The notes beneath the pieces were generated by a model. It was not told the origin of the DNA. It made no database searches and saw only the letters and a list, made by a program, of their open reading frames with translations. Shown piece by piece: positions 8,119-15,109 of a stretch of 29,951 nucleotides of DNA. Every line of letters starts with the position of its first letter. Within the stretch, counting starts at the first letter, position 1. The stretch is taken from NCBI GenBank assembly GCA_002840115.1, contig PGZG01000003.1:1-29951 (forward strand). The letters are read 5' to 3'. The stretch comes from Gammaproteobacteria bacterium HGW-Gammaproteobacteria-14 (GTDB taxonomy: Bacteria > Pseudomonadota > Gammaproteobacteria > Pseudomonadales > Alcanivoracaceae). The position numbers and the translations under genes are program-made.

Positions 8119-8382
8119 CTAGTCGTTGTTCGTCAAAGCCAGCAATGCGCGGGCGTAGGCATTCACATCAAAGGGTTTTTCGGTGGAGAAGGTGATGGCG
8201 ATATGTTCTGCCAGGACCTCTGCCATCGCCGTCAAGGCGTCTGCTCGGGGAATGCCCTGTTCCAGCAATGCCATCAGTACCAGCCCAGCTTCCCGAGGGT
8301 GACCCTCAACGATCTGGTTTTCGACCGCCTCGATCAGGGTTTTCAGGGCAAAATCATCTTCCAGCTCGTCCATCCCTTCCAC
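8119..8382 (-). CDS. small acidic conserved hypothetical protein
   Basis: The product is 84 residues from the ATG at 8373, or 87 from a GTG at 8382. The GTG has GGAGA about six bases upstream and is therefore preferred; the ATG has GGAAGG almost touching it. The protein reads DELEDDFALKTLIEAVENQI, then HPREAGLVLMALLEQGIPRA and FDVNAYARALLALTNND. It is mostly helical and acidic, without signal peptide or membrane segment. Small proteins of this general shape occur as uncharacterised proteins in related gammaproteobacteria, but I do not recognise a named family. It diverges from trmB and precedes the MATE gene by 32 bases. Confidence 0.7.
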   Translation of the reverse strand: MEGMDELEDDFALKTLIEAVENQIVEGHPREAGLVLMALLEQGIPRADALTAMAEVLAEHIAITFSTEKPFDVNAYARALLALTNND

Positions 8383-8429
8383 GGGGGCTCTCCACAGTAT
8401 TCGGGAGCCGCATTGTACGTGTTTGCGGC

Positions 8430-8453
8430 GATTTCTGCGCACCGGCAGAAATC
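8430..8453. promoter_or_regulatory. 9-bp perfect palindrome in the divergent trmB promoter region
   Basis: GATTTCTGC-N6-GCAGAAATC is a perfect 9-bp inverted repeat (arms 8430-8438 and 8445-8453). It lies in the 78-bp space between the small acidic protein gene (-) and trmB (+). Its symmetry and divergent position suit an operator. A TACAAT sequence at 8457-8462 immediately follows and resembles a -10 box for trmB. No known regulator was recognised. Confidence 0.45.
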
Positions 8454-8460
8454 CCTTACA

Positions 8461-9207
8461 ATGCCGACCCCAATGCAAGATGCCGCCCCTATGCTTGATT
8501 TTCTGAAACAGGATCAGGACCCGCTCACTGGCAAGGTGATGCGTCGAGTCCGCAGTTTTGTCCTTCGTGAGGGCCGCCTGACCGCAGGGCAACAGAAAGC
8601 ACTGGATAGCCTATGGCCGCGTTTTGGCCTTGAGCGCGGCGCCGGGTTACTGGACCCGCAGGTCGTGTTTGGTCGCGATGCGCCACGGGTGCTGGAGATC
8701 GGCTACGGCATGGGACATTCGCTGGTGCAGATGGCTGGCGCGGAACCCGATAAGGATTTTATTGGTATCGAGGTGCATCGTCCGGGTGTTGGTGCGTTGC
8801 TGATGGCCACTGACGAAATGGGCATTAGTAACTTGCGCAGCTATTGCGATGACGCCGTGGATATTCTCGAGCTGTGTATTCCTGATGCTTCGTTGACGCG
8901 GGTGCAATTGTATTTCCCGGATCCCTGGCACAAGAAAAAACATCACAAGCGCCGTATTGTTCAGTCGGCCTGGGTGCAGTTGGTGCAGCGCAAACTGGCT
9001 CCTGGGGGCGTGCTGCATATGGCCACCGATTGGGAGAACTATGCACTCCATATGCATGAGGTTATGCAGACGGAGAAAGGCTGGGAAAATCTTGCCGGAG
9101 ATAAGGCCTTTATCGAGCGCCCTGAATGGCGCCCCGAAACCAAATTCGAGCGTCGCGGCGCTCGCTTGGGGCACGGTGTTTGGGATTTGTTATACAAAAA
9201 AATATAG
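8461..9207 (+). CDS. trmB: tRNA (guanine-N7-)-methyltransferase
   Basis: TrmB transfers a methyl group from SAM to N7 of G46 in the tRNA variable loop. The 248-residue frame contains RRVRSFVLREGRLTAGQQKA, the SAM site VLEIGYGMGHSLVQMA, FIGIEVHRPGVGALL, and the family hallmark LYFPDPWHKKKHHKRRIVQ. It ends FERRGARLGHGVWDLLY. ATG codons at 8461, 8473 and 8491 are all in frame. None has a clear Shine-Dalgarno, and the last gives 238 residues, closest to the E. coli length of 239. If the TACAAT at 8457-8462 is a real -10 box, the start at 8491 is the likely one. The open frame extends further upstream to 8203, but that part is antisense to the neighbour and not TrmB-like. Confidence 0.93.
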   Translation: MPTPMQDAAPMLDFLKQDQDPLTGKVMRRVRSFVLREGRLTAGQQKALDSLWPRFGLERGAGLLDPQVVFGRDAPRVLEIGYGMGHSLVQMAGAEPDKDFIGIEVHRPGVGALLMATDEMGISNLRSYCDDAVDILELCIPDASLTRVQLYFPDPWHKKKHHKRRIVQSAWVQLVQRKLAPGGVLHMATDWENYALHMHEVMQTEKGWENLAGDKAFIERPEWRPETKFERRGARLGHGVWDLLYKKI

Positions 9208-9238
9208 GGGCTGTTTGGGCGGCGGAGCTTCATTCAGG

Positions 9239-9266
9239 TTGCGCTATCCGGTCGAGGCTTTATAAG
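9239..9266 (+). promoter_or_regulatory. possible sigma-70-like promoter after trmB, pointing into the antisense of a DUF4124 gene
   Basis: TTGCGC (9239-9244) and TATAAG (9261-9266) are separated by 16 bases. The -10 matches consensus at five of six positions, the -35 at three. It would drive RNA antisense to the DUF4124 gene at 9293-9919. The same bases also read as a ribosome binding site (AAGGA) before an ATG at 9275, so the two readings compete. Confidence 0.25.
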
Positions 9267-9292
9267 GACTAGCCATGTTCGGTAGTCGTAAC

Positions 9293-9919
9293 TCAGTCAT
9301 TCAGTATTTGCAAAATACGAAGGCGTTTCTCTATATCTCGCATCCTTTGGTTGGCCGGCATATTGCAGTCAGCCCATGATTGTGCGGCGGGGCCAACGAG
9401 CCAGCCTCCACGGCGTTGTGAGCACCCCTGTTCTCGGGCGACGCGAATTTTCTGATGGTCCTCAAGAAGCTGTTGATATTCCTGTTGAAGCATTAGCAGC
9501 GTGTCCCGATGGACATCAATTTCTGCGTCTGTCCAGTGCGCGATGCAGCGATAAATATCGCTATCAAAACGACCAGTATGCTGGGAAACACTGTCTGATA
9601 GATTCTTTCGTTGATGATACAGGCGCAGCAGATAATGCTCCGGGGAGCCTTGCAGCGTTGGCATTGGATAGCCGCCGCAGTATGTGATGCCATTTTGATA
9701 TCTTGGAGCGACGCGAGATATTGCTTTCGAGTCCACAATTTCTGCTTCAGACGATATTTGTGTGTCGGCATCTGATGGTGTCTGAGAGAAGTGCACTCTA
9801 CCTTCAGCGTCGGTCCAGCTATAAATGCTTCCGACTGCCACAGATGAAGCCATCAGTGACAGGAGTAATGTCAGACTTATCAGCCAAGCAGGCATTGGGG
9901 TTATACTGTCTCTGATCAC
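9293..9919 (-). CDS. exported DUF4124-domain protein with coiled coil
   Basis: The 208-residue protein has a signal peptide (hydrophobic run about residues 10-29). The DUF4124 motif GSIYSWTDAEGRVHFSQTPS follows at about 30-49. DUF4124 domains are short periplasmic modules of unknown function, common in gammaproteobacteria. The remainder contains four cysteines (81, 125, 166, 185), which could form disulfides in the periplasm. It also has a helical stretch at about 133-165 that could form a coiled coil. The start is GTG at 9919, with AGG seven bases upstream; an ATG at 9895 is the alternative and also leaves a good signal peptide. It diverges from the other DUF4124 genes. No function can be assigned. 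Confidence 0.8.
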   Translation of the reverse strand: MIRDSITPMPAWLISLTLLLSLMASSVAVGSIYSWTDAEGRVHFSQTPSDADTQISSEAEIVDSKAISRVAPRYQNGITYCGGYPMPTLQGSPEHYLLRLYHQRKNLSDSVSQHTGRFDSDIYRCIAHWTDAEIDVHRDTLLMLQQEYQQLLEDHQKIRVAREQGCSQRRGGWLVGPAAQSWADCNMPANQRMRDIEKRLRILQILND

Positions 9920-9977
9920 GGTCTGCCTGATGTCGAACGGAGGTCGAATTTTTCATGCAAGGAGCCAAGCATATACC

Positions 9978-10844
9978 ATGTTTCTTAAATCTGCTGCCGT
10001 ACAATTTTTCAGTACACCCCGTTATTTAGTTGTTGTCTGTGTATCGGCGCTGCTATTGGCGTCGACTGTGTCTGCCGGGAGCCTCTATCGTTGGGTGGAT
10101 GACAAGGGCGTTACTCATTTTAGCGCTGTGCCTCCTCCTGATGCTGTTGCCGATGGTGGTATAGAGGAAGAGCGACTGCCAGGGCAATCAAGTGGTGTAA
10201 GCAACAGTTATCGTAGCCTTGAAGGAATCTGGTGGGCTCGTTCGGATAATAACATCAGTCAGTATCTCCAGTTTCGTAATGGCAGCTTCTCAACTGGCGA
10301 AGAGTACTTTCAAAATCAATCGATTCATCGTAGCACTGTTGCCTCGGGCCCTTACCGGATAGATGGCAGTGCTATTGTTCTTACCTACTTCACCCATACG
10401 CGGGAGCCTCTTAAGCTAGATCAGCGAGAAAGGCTTTCGATTCTCCGTCAAACTGACACGGAGCTGAGTGTGCTGTTGCCGCAACGGCCCCATCCGCTCG
10501 TGTATCAGCGACTCGTCAAGGAGCGCTCCAATACTATGTCAGGGCGCCTTTATGGCCATTGGCGAGATAGTCGGCATTTACAGCTTCGCTATGTTTTCGA
10601 TCATGGAACCTTTGATGTATTGGCAGAAAATGCGTCAGGCCCGATGCGCAGATTGCGATCCGGTAATTGGCGCTGGGAAGAACCAGAGATGTTCTTGACG
10701 TATGTACTGGATTTGACGGCGCCAGTTGATGGCGCGAATCCACCAAAATTGCACTGGCAGGTAAGTCAAGGCGGCACGCCCAATGAGCTTGCAATTAAAG
10801 ATATGGTTTCGGGGGAAACCTTTACATTGGCGCGAGTGCGCTGA
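9978..10844 (+). CDS. exported DUF4124 protein with two beta-rich repeat domains
   Basis: The 288-residue product has a signal peptide ending near VSAGS (residue 33-34), then the DUF4124 motif SLYRWVDDKGVTHFSAVPPP. After a linker come two segments of similar design, about 81-180 and 189-288. Each begins G-x-W (EGIWWARSD; YGHWRDS), continues with an aromatic strand plus NG or HG turn and a second F strand (LQFRNGSFS; YVFDHGTFD), and ends in a strand-rich stretch. This resembles a small lipocalin-like barrel duplicated in tandem, judged by eye. The start at 9978 gives a clean signal peptide, with GGAG 13 bases upstream; longer in-frame starts begin inside the divergent neighbour. It probably heads an operon with the next two genes. 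Confidence 0.75.
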   Translation: MFLKSAAVQFFSTPRYLVVVCVSALLLASTVSAGSLYRWVDDKGVTHFSAVPPPDAVADGGIEEERLPGQSSGVSNSYRSLEGIWWARSDNNISQYLQFRNGSFSTGEEYFQNQSIHRSTVASGPYRIDGSAIVLTYFTHTREPLKLDQRERLSILRQTDTELSVLLPQRPHPLVYQRLVKERSNTMSGRLYGHWRDSRHLQLRYVFDHGTFDVLAENASGPMRRLRSGNWRWEEPEMFLTYVLDLTAPVDGANPPKLHWQVSQGGTPNELAIKDMVSGETFTLARVR

Positions 10845-10879
10845 GCGGCTTGATTTATTTTTTCCAGATGGGGGAACGC

Positions 10880-11737
10880 ATGGGGGCAGCACGGCGCTTG
10901 ATATTTATTATGGCGGTCATCGTAATGACAACGGGATCAGGGGTATACCGTTGGGTGGATGCAGACGGGAATGTACATTTTAGTAGCAATCCTCCTCCGG
11001 AAGTGATTGTTTCAGCCGAGAGCACCGGCATATCCACTTCGGCGTCGCGGGCCGGCGGTAATCCCAGCGTGGATTTACCAGGGTTCTGGTTGGGCAGTCA
11101 CGAGGGAATGACGATCGCTCTTGATATTCGCCAAGGGTCCATGAGCTGGAAAGAGTTCTCTCCGGGGCGTTATGGCAGATATCTTAATGGCCAGCGAAAT
11201 TTTAGTGGTCCGGTAAAAATCGAAAGAGATCTTTTTACATTCACCATGCTGGATGCGTATCAGCAAGTCAGAGGTCAAAGGCAGTTCCGTATTCGTATGC
11301 AAGATGAGGAAACGCTAGAGCTGGTAGGCATTCATCAGCATGGAGTTTATCGCCTTACCAAGCGTCCTTATCTGACGCGGCCCCTTAGTCCTGCCGAACT
11401 GGATATTAGTGGCGACTGGGCGGAGGTAGATACAGCCACAGAAAGTCAGGTATTGGGTCGAATCCGATTTGAAGATGGTATTTTCAACCGTTATCGAGTA
11501 GCCGGTAATGAGCGTATTAATGGCTCTCCCGCAGAGGCATACCGCGAAGCTGATGGCCGTTGGCGAGTTGAGGAGGGAGTCTTATATCTGGATCATTGGA
11601 TGGGTGAGAAAAGTTATTCTGATAAATTGTTAAAATCGGAAAAATGGACAATTCGCGAGGTGACACTTAGGCGGCTTTTGCTCGCCAACCCTGCGGGTAA
11701 TCGGCTGATGATTTTTCGTCGAGAGCGAACTCAATAA
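10880..11737 (+). CDS. second exported DUF4124 protein with two beta-rich repeat domains
   Basis: The 285-residue product starts MGAARRLIFIMAVIVMTTGS, a short signal peptide, followed by DUF4124 motif GVYRWVDADGNVHFSSNPPP. Its design parallels the preceding gene: two beta-rich units at about 68-162 and 177-281. They open LPGFWLGSHEGMTIALDIRQ and ISGDWAEVDTATESQ, and the second has RIRFEDGIFNRY and GRWRVEEGVLYL. The two proteins are clearly paralogous in layout but diverged in sequence. The start at 10880 has GGGGGA four bases before it; ATG at 10868 and TTG at 10850 are in frame but add an odd N-terminus. It is 35 bases after the upstream gene and 12 before the next, so they form an operon. 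The function is unknown. Confidence 0.75.
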   Translation: MGAARRLIFIMAVIVMTTGSGVYRWVDADGNVHFSSNPPPEVIVSAESTGISTSASRAGGNPSVDLPGFWLGSHEGMTIALDIRQGSMSWKEFSPGRYGRYLNGQRNFSGPVKIERDLFTFTMLDAYQQVRGQRQFRIRMQDEETLELVGIHQHGVYRLTKRPYLTRPLSPAELDISGDWAEVDTATESQVLGRIRFEDGIFNRYRVAGNERINGSPAEAYREADGRWRVEEGVLYLDHWMGEKSYSDKLLKSEKWTIREVTLRRLLLANPAGNRLMIFRRERTQ

Positions 11738-11749
11738 CAGGGCCGGCAG

Positions 11750-12199
11750 ATGATTACGAAGAGAAAGCTTGTTTATGGAGCCTTGATACTGCTGGCAATT
11801 TATTACCTTAATAGTAAAGCGGTAGTGTATCTGCAAAATGAACGGGTAATACAGAGTGTGCATCGTACTCAGGCTCTGGAAGAACTGCATGGTTCTATTT
11901 TCGGTTTTATGTTGCGCCTCAACGCTTATGTTGATAAATATGGCCAGCTTCCTGAAAACCTTGAAGGTGACGAGATATTTTCTTGTTCTTCAAGCTGGTG
12001 TCCGACGGGTGAATGGAACTATGTGTATTATTTCCAGCGTCGAGAACACTGGGTTGCAGTCGAACCTTTTCTTGTAAATGATGAGCTGGATTACGAATGT
12101 TGGATATCGCTGCCGGATGTCACAGAGCAGGAGCGCGAACGTTTTAACATAAATCCCTGTGGATTTCTCGACGTGGCAGCAATACCGCAATTCCATTAA
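11750..12199 (+). CDS. membrane-anchored small protein, pilin-like in outline
   Basis: The 149-residue protein has one hydrophobic segment at about residues 7-28 after a short basic N-terminus (MITKRKL), then a soluble domain expected outside the cytoplasm. The segment continues into a helix (NERVIQSVHRTQALEELHG) and then NAYVDKYGQLPENLEG. This outline is reminiscent of minor pilins and pseudopilins, but I see no prepilin peptidase site (no Gly-Phe-x-x-x-Glu before the segment), so the resemblance is weak. Four cysteines (79, 84, 117, 137) may make disulfides. It is lower in GC than surrounding genes and is the last gene of the DUF4124 operon. I do not recognise a family. Confidence 0.65.
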   Translation: MITKRKLVYGALILLAIYYLNSKAVVYLQNERVIQSVHRTQALEELHGSIFGFMLRLNAYVDKYGQLPENLEGDEIFSCSSSWCPTGEWNYVYYFQRREHWVAVEPFLVNDELDYECWISLPDVTEQERERFNINPCGFLDVAAIPQFH

Positions 12200-12255
12200 T
12201 CGTGCTTCAGGAAGTCGGTTGGCAAGGTTGGTTCGCCTGTAAGTAGACCGCTGCC

Positions 12256-12465
12256 TTATTTCTTGAGCGGATGAATGGTTATTACTTGGGGAATTGCCGG
12301 TGCATCCGTCGGCTGGTCTCGCGGCGGCGCTTCATCCAGGTTGCGAATCATGCCGCAGGCGATACACTCCATATGAATGTGCTCGCCATCTTCCACGCGG
12401 ACTATTTTGTCGATGGCGCCACACTGTGGGCAGGTGGCGCCGGCGATAAAGCGTCGTCGTGTCAT
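12256..12465 (-). CDS. YheV-like putative zinc-ribbon protein
   Basis: This 69-residue protein has two CXXC pairs (CPQCGA and CIACGM) about 20 residues apart and the start MTRRRFIAGATCPQCGAIDK. These match the YheV/DUF2387 family of small putative metal-binding proteins, which are of unknown function. It overlaps the end of prlC by four bases (ATGA type, 12462-12465), so the two are translationally coupled. The C-terminal tail is Pro-rich and ends QVITIHPLKK. Confidence 0.85.
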   Translation of the reverse strand: MTRRRFIAGATCPQCGAIDKIVRVEDGEHIHMECIACGMIRNLDEAPPRDQPTDAPAIPQVITIHPLKK

Positions 12466-14492
12466 GCGGCGATACCGCTGTGCCGCAGTAATGGTTCAAT
12501 GCTGGGCTCACGGCCACGAAAATCAATGAACAACTCCATTGGTTCCCGGCTGCCGCCCATGGCGAGAATCTTCTCACGGAAAGCGCGACCGGTTTCCGGG
12601 TTAAATACGCCTTCCTCTTCAAACTTGGACCAGGCGTCTGCAGACAGTACCTCTGCCCACTTGTAGCTGTAATACCCCGCTGCATAGCCACCCGCAAAAA
12701 TATGACTAAAGCTGTTCTGGAAGCGGTTGAAAGTGGGCGGCTTCATCACCGCTACCTGGTTGCGTACCTCATCCAGCACGGCGGCAATAGTTTTGTCGTT
12801 CAGCCCAGCATGAATGCGCATATCAAAAATTGAAAACTCCAGTTGTCGTAGCATGCCCATGGCGCTCTGGAAATTTTTCGCGGCTAGCAGTTTTTCCAGT
12901 TTGTCCTTGGGTAACGGTTCGCCGTTTTCGTAATGGGCAGACAGCATGGCTACGCCCTCCTCCGTCCAGCACCAGTTCTCCATGAATTGGCTGGGTAGCT
13001 CCACGGCATCCCAGGCCACACCGTTAATGCCGGAGACACCGGGCACTTCCTGTTCGGTCAGCATGTGATGCAGGCCATGACCGAACTCGTGGAACAGAGT
13101 AACCACTTCATCGTGGGTTAGCAGGCCAGGCTTGCCACCGGCAGGGGGAGCGAAATTGCAAGTGAGGTACGCCACAGGTTTTTGCAGGCTACCATTAATG
13201 CGGCGCACTCGGGCGAGGCAGTCATCCATCCATGCGCCACCACGTTTGCCGGTGCGGGCATACATATCAAGATAGAAGCTGGCCATCACGTCGCCAGTGT
13301 TATCAATGACATCGTAAAAACGGACATCCTTGTGCCAGCTATCGACGCCATCGCGTTGCCGGATTTGCACGCCAAACACGCGCTCAACGATACTGAACAT
13401 GCCGCTGATGACCCGCTCCGCAGGGAACCAGGGGCGCAGCTCTTCTTCAGAAATACTGAAGCGTGCTTCCCGCAGACGCTCACTCCAGAAGGTCAGGTCC
13501 CAGGGCTGCAAGTCAGTAACACCCTGCTCCGAGGCAAAGGCGCGCAACTCAGCGATTTCTTTCTCTGCTTGTGGCTTGGCTTTGAGAGCCAGATCCATCA
13601 GGAAGTTGATCACCTCGTCAGTATTGCGAGCCATTTTTGTTTCCAATGACGCCTCGGCATAATTGGCGAAACCAAGCAGCTCGGCTTCTTTTTGTCGCAG
13701 GGCAATAATTTCGTCCATGATGCCACTGTTATCAAACTTTCCTTCATCCGGGCCTGTTTCTGAGGCGCGAGTCACATGAGCGCGGTACAGTTCTTCGCGC
13801 AATTCTTGTTGCTGGGCATGGCACATCACAGCGTAATAACAGGGGAAATCCAAAGTCAGTAACCAGCCATCAAGATCCTCTGCCTTGGCCCGGTCGGCAG
13901 CCCCTGCGAGGGCTACATCGGGCAGACCGGCAAGGACGGCCTCGGAGGTGACATGTTTGCGCCAGCTTTGTGTGGCATCCAGAACATTATCGGAAAACGT
14001 AGAGGTTAATTCAGACAGCCGCTTGGCGACGTCCATGTATTCCGCTTTTTTGTCAGCCGGGAGACTGACACCGGATAGGCGGAAATCACGAAGGGTATTA
14101 TTGAGGTCTTTTTTCTGTGCTTCGTTGAGCGTGTCATATTCGGCACTGTCGCGCAGCGCCTGATAGGCGGCGTACAGTTTTTCATTTTGGCCCACTTCGG
14201 TGCTGTATTCACTGAGCAATGGCAGGCAGGCATTGTAGGCGTCTCGTAGTTGCGGATTCTGGGCAACCGCATTGAGGTGGCCGGCCGGACCGAAGGCTTT
14301 TGCCAATCGCTCATCCTCTTCATCCAGGGCAACCACCAGACCATTCCAGCTGAAATCGCCTTTCGCGAGCACCGCTTCGATTTTGGCGCGTCCGGCGGCC
14401 ACCAGCTCTTCCACGGCGGGCTGAACATGCTCGGGCAGGATTTGGGAAAATGCGGGTAGACCGGTGTAGTCGATAAGCGGGTTGTGCGACAT
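12462..14492 (-). CDS. prlC: oligopeptidase A (M3 zinc metallopeptidase)
   Basis: This cytoplasmic endopeptidase degrades peptides, including cleaved signal peptides. At 676 residues it is the usual length. It begins MSHNPLIDYTGLPAFSQILP. The M3 zinc site is TLFHEFGHGLHHML, with H468, E469 and H472, and a third ligand E498 in DAVELPSQFMENW. Near the C-terminus it has FSHIFAGGYAAGYYSYKWAE, a substrate-binding stretch of this family. GAGGAT lies six bases before the ATG. It diverges from the gamma carbonic anhydrase gene and overlaps the yheV-like gene downstream. Confidence 0.97.
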   Translation of the reverse strand: MSHNPLIDYTGLPAFSQILPEHVQPAVEELVAAGRAKIEAVLAKGDFSWNGLVVALDEEDERLAKAFGPAGHLNAVAQNPQLRDAYNACLPLLSEYSTEVGQNEKLYAAYQALRDSAEYDTLNEAQKKDLNNTLRDFRLSGVSLPADKKAEYMDVAKRLSELTSTFSDNVLDATQSWRKHVTSEAVLAGLPDVALAGAADRAKAEDLDGWLLTLDFPCYYAVMCHAQQQELREELYRAHVTRASETGPDEGKFDNSGIMDEIIALRQKEAELLGFANYAEASLETKMARNTDEVINFLMDLALKAKPQAEKEIAELRAFASEQGVTDLQPWDLTFWSERLREARFSISEEELRPWFPAERVISGMFSIVERVFGVQIRQRDGVDSWHKDVRFYDVIDNTGDVMASFYLDMYARTGKRGGAWMDDCLARVRRINGSLQKPVAYLTCNFAPPAGGKPGLLTHDEVVTLFHEFGHGLHHMLTEQEVPGVSGINGVAWDAVELPSQFMENWCWTEEGVAMLSAHYENGEPLPKDKLEKLLAAKNFQSAMGMLRQLEFSIFDMRIHAGLNDKTIAAVLDEVRNQVAVMKPPTFNRFQNSFSHIFAGGYAAGYYSYKWAEVLSADAWSKFEEEGVFNPETGRAFREKILAMGGSREPMELFIDFRGREPSIEPLLRHSGIAA

Positions 14493-14563
14493 GGTATCCT
14501 CGGTGGTTATCGGGCGCCGGTCAGCATGGGCGCCGGGAAATCAATAACGGGTGAGTGTATCAG

Positions 14564-15094
14564 ATGGGGATTCGATCGTTTGAAAACAAGGTGCCGCAGG
14601 TTGGTGAAGGTAGCTGGGTGGATGACTCTGCTCAGGTGATTGGTGATGTGATGCTGGGGGCGGATTGTTCGGTGTGGCCCTGCGCGGTGATTCGTGGCGA
14701 TATGCATGCCATTCGTCTTGGCGACCGGGTAAGCGTACAGGACAATGCGGTGCTGCATATCACCCACGACTCGCGTTTCAATCCCGGCGGTTTTGGCCTG
14801 ACCATTGGCAGTGACGTGACTATCGCGCATCAAGCGATGTTGCACGGTTGCACCCTGGGTGATCGGGTGATGATTGGCATGCAGGCGATGGTGATGGACG
14901 GTGCGATCATTGAGGATGAAGTGATTCTGGCGGCGGGTTCTCTGGTGCCACCGGGTAAGCGCTTGCAGTCCGGGTTTTTGTATCGGGGCCGACCGGCGAT
15001 GCCGGTGCGTGAACTCAACGAGGATGAGCGTGAGTTTCTCAGCTATGTCGCCGGTAACTATGTCCGTCTTAAAAACCGCTATCTGGCAGAGTAA
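14564..15094 (+). CDS. gamma-class carbonic anhydrase family protein (YrdA/PaaY type)
   Basis: The 176-residue left-handed beta-helix protein shows hexapeptide-repeat stretches such as VIGDVMLGADCSVWPCAVIR. The zinc-ligand histidines of the family appear in VLHITHDSRFN and IAHQAMLHGC. Members are homotrimers; some have carbonic anhydrase activity, while others such as PaaY and YrdA have weak or unproven activity. The ATG at 14564 gives MGIRSFENKVPQVGEG, like the Pseudomonas relative. The GTG at 14555 lies too close to the GGGTGA motif to be favoured. It ends 15 bases before the convergent lpxR-like gene, with no obvious terminator between them. Confidence 0.9.
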   Translation: MGIRSFENKVPQVGEGSWVDDSAQVIGDVMLGADCSVWPCAVIRGDMHAIRLGDRVSVQDNAVLHITHDSRFNPGGFGLTIGSDVTIAHQAMLHGCTLGDRVMIGMQAMVMDGAIIEDEVILAAGSLVPPGKRLQSGFLYRGRPAMPVRELNEDEREFLSYVAGNYVRLKNRYLAE

Positions 15095-15109
15095 GCTCAG
15101 GTCTAGCCA

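Noticed and set aside
11750..12199. Calling the 149-residue anchored protein a type IV pilin
   Set aside because: The prepilin peptidase motif is missing and the cysteine pattern does not match one I know.
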